Part shown: positions 5,509 through 6,044 of the stretch, in pieces
How the letters are laid out: the number at the start of each line of letters is the position of its first letter
Position numbering within the stretch: position 1 is the stretch's first letter
Position numbers and translations under genes: made by a program
NCBI GenBank assembly: GCA_029936705.1
Contig: JAPYSD010000237.1
Coordinates: 1 to 6,044, forward strand
Length of the DNA: 6,044 bases
Reading direction: 5' to 3'
Source: Croceicoccus sp.
GTDB lineage: Bacteria > Pseudomonadota > Alphaproteobacteria > Sphingomonadales > Sphingomonadaceae
Notes under the pieces: model-generated
Seen by the model: the letters and a program-made list of their open reading frames with translations, nothing else
Databases searched by the model: none
What the model was told of the DNA's origin: nothing

Positions 5509-6044
5509 ATGGCGCGGTACATTTTCATCACCGGCGGCGTGGTCTCCTCGCTCGGCAAAGGTCTCATGGCGGCATCGCTTGCCGCCCTTTTGCAGGCGCG
5601 TGGCTACAAGGTCCGGATTCGCAAGTTCGATCCCTATCTCAACGTCGACCCGGGGACGATGAGCCCCTACCAGCACGGCGAGGTCTTCGTGACCGACGAC
5701 GGGGCCGAGACGGATCTCGACCTTGGGCATTACGAGCGCTTTACCGGCGTTTCGGCGCACCAGGGCGACAACATCACGTCGGGCCGCATCTACCAGTCGA
5801 TCATCGCCAAGGAACGGCGCGGCGATTATTTGGGCGCGACGGTGCAGGTCATCCCGCACGTGACCGACGCGATCAAGGAATTCGCGCTGGCCGATACCGA
5901 GGGGCTGGATTTCGTCCTGTGCGAATTCGGCGGCACCGTCGGCGACATCGAGGGGCTTCCTTTCATCGAGGCGATTCGCCAGCTGCGTAACGAGCTGCCG
6001 CGTGAGCAGACCGCCGCGATCCACGTGACACTGGTCCCCTATAT
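5509..6044 (+). CDS. pyrG: CTP synthase, N-terminal part (continues beyond the right edge)
   Basis: The first 178 codons are present; a full CTP synthase is about 540-550 residues. The enzyme makes CTP from UTP, ATP and glutamine, the last step of de novo pyrimidine nucleotide synthesis, in the cytoplasm. The visible part is the synthase (amidoligase) domain. It has the N-terminal IFITGGVVSSLGKG (5-18) ATP-binding loop and KFDPYLNVDPGTMSPYQHGE (39-58). DDGAETDLDLGHYERFTG (63-80) and CEFGGTVGDIEGLPFIEA (138-155) follow. Asp71 and Glu139 correspond to the magnesium ligands known in E. coli (Asp72 and Glu140). The glutaminase domain is outside the window. The reading frame stays open to position 6044. 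The start is fixed by the in-frame TAA just upstream and the TAAGG ribosome binding site. The preceding structured leader may control expression. Confidence 0.97.
   Translation, partial: MARYIFITGGVVSSLGKGLMAASLAALLQARGYKVRIRKFDPYLNVDPGTMSPYQHGEVFVTDDGAETDLDLGHYERFTGVSAHQGDNITSGRIYQSIIAKERRGDYLGATVQVIPHVTDAIKEFALADTEGLDFVLCEFGGTVGDIEGLPFIEAIRQLRNELPREQTAAIHVTLVPY

Noticed and set aside
5425..6024. 199-codon minus-strand frame opposite pyrG
   Set aside because: The plus-strand frame is unmistakable CTP synthase, open to the window end. The antisense product is a shadow.
1..6044. Search for a novel defence, mobile or secondary-metabolite system
   Set aside because: All substantial coding space is taken by six recognisable core genes. 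No transposase, integrase, toxin-antitoxin pair, CRISPR repeats or composition break was visible.

Overview
The window is GC-rich chromosomal housekeeping DNA. Protein sequences and gene order point to an alphaproteobacterium, most likely Sphingomonadales (Sphingomonas, Novosphingobium or Erythrobacter relatives). The placement is inferred from motifs and from recalled neighbourhoods (ppiD-trpE-trpG beside tpiA-secG-pyrG), not from a search. There are six genes, two of them cut by the window edges, and no mobile element, CRISPR array, tRNA or rRNA that I can see.

Left half, minus strand (about 3830 down to 1): ppiD, a membrane-anchored SurA/PpiD-type periplasmic folding factor; then trpE, anthranilate synthase component I, 11 bp after the ppiD stop; then trpG, the glutamine amidotransferase subunit, after a 77-bp spacer and running off the left edge. 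TrpE and TrpG together make anthranilate from chorismate and glutamine, the first committed step of tryptophan synthesis. The tight ppiD-trpE junction suggests that the trp genes are at least partly read from the ppiD side.

Centre (3831-4102): a divergent intergenic region with one reasonable Caulobacter-style promoter candidate facing tpiA. No convincing ppiD promoter was found.

Right half, plus strand: tpiA (triosephosphate isomerase, glycolysis/gluconeogenesis), secG (SecYEG translocon subunit) and pyrG (CTP synthase, cut at the right edge after 178 codons). The secG-pyrG gap holds two strong inverted repeats. One is a perfect 8-bp GC-rich hairpin straight after secG. The other is a two-tier hairpin followed by a T-rich tract, about 30 bp before the pyrG start. 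This terminator- or attenuator-like pyrG leader is the most interesting non-coding signal here.

I see no sign of an undescribed multi-gene system. The findings are modest: the pyrG leader, the ppiD-trpE coupling, a PpiD parvulin domain that appears catalytically degenerate, and an 11-nt tandem repeat inside ppiD.
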